From assembly GCA_028277515.1 (NCBI GenBank), contig JANQGC010000141.1, positions 1 to 15,762 on the forward strand: a stretch of 15,762 nucleotides of DNA, read 5' to 3'. The notes under the pieces are model-generated. The model had not been told where the DNA came from, did not search any database, and saw nothing but the letters and a program-made list of their open reading frames with translations. Source of the DNA: Anaerolineae bacterium (GTDB taxonomy: Bacteria > Chloroflexota > Anaerolineae > Promineifilales > Promineifilaceae). The position numbers and the translations under genes are program-made. Position 1 is the stretch's first letter, and the number at the start of each line of letters is the position of its first letter. This document shows positions 14,953-15,762 of the stretch, piece after piece.

Positions 14953-15762
14953 TGGGCCGGACGTAAATCTTGAACCATGAGCTGCAAGTTTCGCCGGCCG
15001 TTCCACTCATTGAGGCTCACGGAATAGGCCACATCAATGAATTGAGGCATCTCTGCCGCCCAAGCGCCTTGTCTAAATGCAATACCCGAATGAAGTTGAT
15101 GGGCGGTGCCTCCATTCTTACTGCTGAGACGGAGTTGTAGGTGCGCGCCATCTCGCCCGACGATCCGGTGACTCATGACCTCAACATTTCTACTTAGGAA
15201 AATCGGCGTGGGATTAGCATAACCGGTCGGCTCTAATTTTTCTAGCGTCTCAAATAAAGCCCAATCCACGTCATCCAGGCTGATTTCTGCATCAATCATG
15301 ATAGTCGGTTTTAATTCCTGTCCCTCAAGCCAGTCAGACGCAATTTCTTTCATGCGCCGGCTGAACGGTTCAATATTCTCCGATCGTAAGGTCAGACCTG
15401 CCGCCTGGGCATGGCCACCGTGCCGAATCAACAAATCGGCCGCTTCGTCCAAAGCTTCTGTGATATGGAATTCGGCAATCGAGCGGCAGGAACCGCGGCT
15501 TATTTCAGTTCCGACCTCGATCACAATGGCCGGCCTGTAATTATTTTCGGCAAGGCGGCTGGCCACAAGGCCGACTACGCCAGGCTCAAATGATTCATCC
15601 CCGGCAATAAGGATAAGGTCTTGAGGATCGACCATCGTTTCCGCTTTCTTCCCTAAGTCGGCCGTTAGTTGCTGGCGCCGTTTATTAAGCTCATTCAATC
15701 GTTGTGCCAGTTGGCGTGCGGCATGATGGTTATTTGCTGCCAACAACTTGGCAGCAGCATAA
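14949..15762 (-). CDS. recJ: Single-stranded-DNA exonuclease RecJ, C-terminal part (5' end beyond window)
   Basis: RecJ degrades single-stranded DNA 5' to 3' in recombination and mismatch/base-excision repair. Only about the last 270 residues lie in the window, and the reading frame runs off the right edge, so the DHH catalytic domain is not seen. Visible features are the helix AANNHHAARQLAQRLNELNKRRQ, the DHHA1 domain with GDESFEPGVVGLVASRL, SRGSCRS and the signature RHGGHAQAAGLTL, then the C-terminal OB-fold region starting near PTIMIDAEISLDDVDW and ending LQLMVQDLRPAQ. The TGA stop overlaps the rnd start codon. No frameshift is seen in the visible part. A TTG at 15746 is internal and not a start. 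Confidence 0.93.
   Translation of the reverse strand, partial: YAAAKLLAANNHHAARQLAQRLNELNKRRQQLTADLGKKAETMVDPQDLILIAGDESFEPGVVGLVASRLAENNYRPAIVIEVGTEISRGSCRSIAEFHITEALDEAADLLIRHGGHAQAAGLTLRSENIEPFSRRMKEIASDWLEGQELKPTIMIDAEISLDDVDWALFETLEKLEPTGYANPTPIFLSRNVEVMSHRIVGRDGAHLQLRLSSKNGGTAHQLHSGIAFRQGAWAAEMPQFIDVAYSVSLNEWNGRRNLQLMVQDLRPAQ

Overview
The window looks like a chromosomal housekeeping segment, most likely from a Chloroflexota bacterium (Anaerolineae-like). This placement is an inference. It rests on a Flp-type pilin of the GQGLLEYALVLIL type, a family 5 solute-binding protein carrying a VVDAEGNVV-type insert, a standalone HNH nuclease of a type I associate with Chloroflexota, Cyanobacteria and Actinobacteria, and a soluble polyprenol-phosphate mannosyltransferase. 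Base composition by eye is in the mid to upper 40s % G+C. No tRNA, rRNA, CRISPR array, phage gene or transposase was seen.

Layout. Positions 1-898 hold the 3' part of mutY (+), followed by a repeat element (900-989). Next comes a translationally coupled pair (+): an HEXXH metallopeptidase and a family 5 solute-binding lipoprotein (1040-3795). rimK (-, 3829-4752) faces that pair and is divergent from a coupled glycosyltransferase/methyltransferase pair (+, 4859-6519). A NarL-type response regulator (6645-7334) is followed by a 50-residue Flp pilin (7424-7576). Then come comF (7735-8478), long-form hpf (8525-9091) and a low-molecular-weight phosphatase (9179-9670), which overlaps a convergent HNH nuclease (-, 9654-10175) tail to tail. 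A Nif3-family gene (10247-10996) and kbl (11024-12205) end at a clear intrinsic terminator. The last part is all on the minus strand: recJ (3' part), coupled to rnd, then a second copy of the repeat element, then a beta-CASP RNase.

How the genes relate. Several genes serve nucleic-acid maintenance and turnover (MutY, RecJ, RNase D, beta-CASP RNase, ComF, HNH). Others concern ribosomes and stress (RimK, HPF) or the cell surface (mannosyltransferase, pilin, solute-binding lipoprotein). There is no single pathway, and most regulatory statements are inferred.

The signals least explained by ordinary annotation are: (i) a roughly 90-bp intergenic element present twice, about 12.8 kb apart, built from two GTGACNGTCAC dyads, a variable spacer and a conserved 3' tail; (ii) a strong excess of the palindrome CGGCCG (28 copies counted by hand); (iii) an orphan Flp pilin too short for standard ORF cut-offs; and (iv) a G-quadruplex-type motif upstream of rimK. 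I did not find a clear multi-gene novel system. The repeat family is the best candidate for something undescribed.
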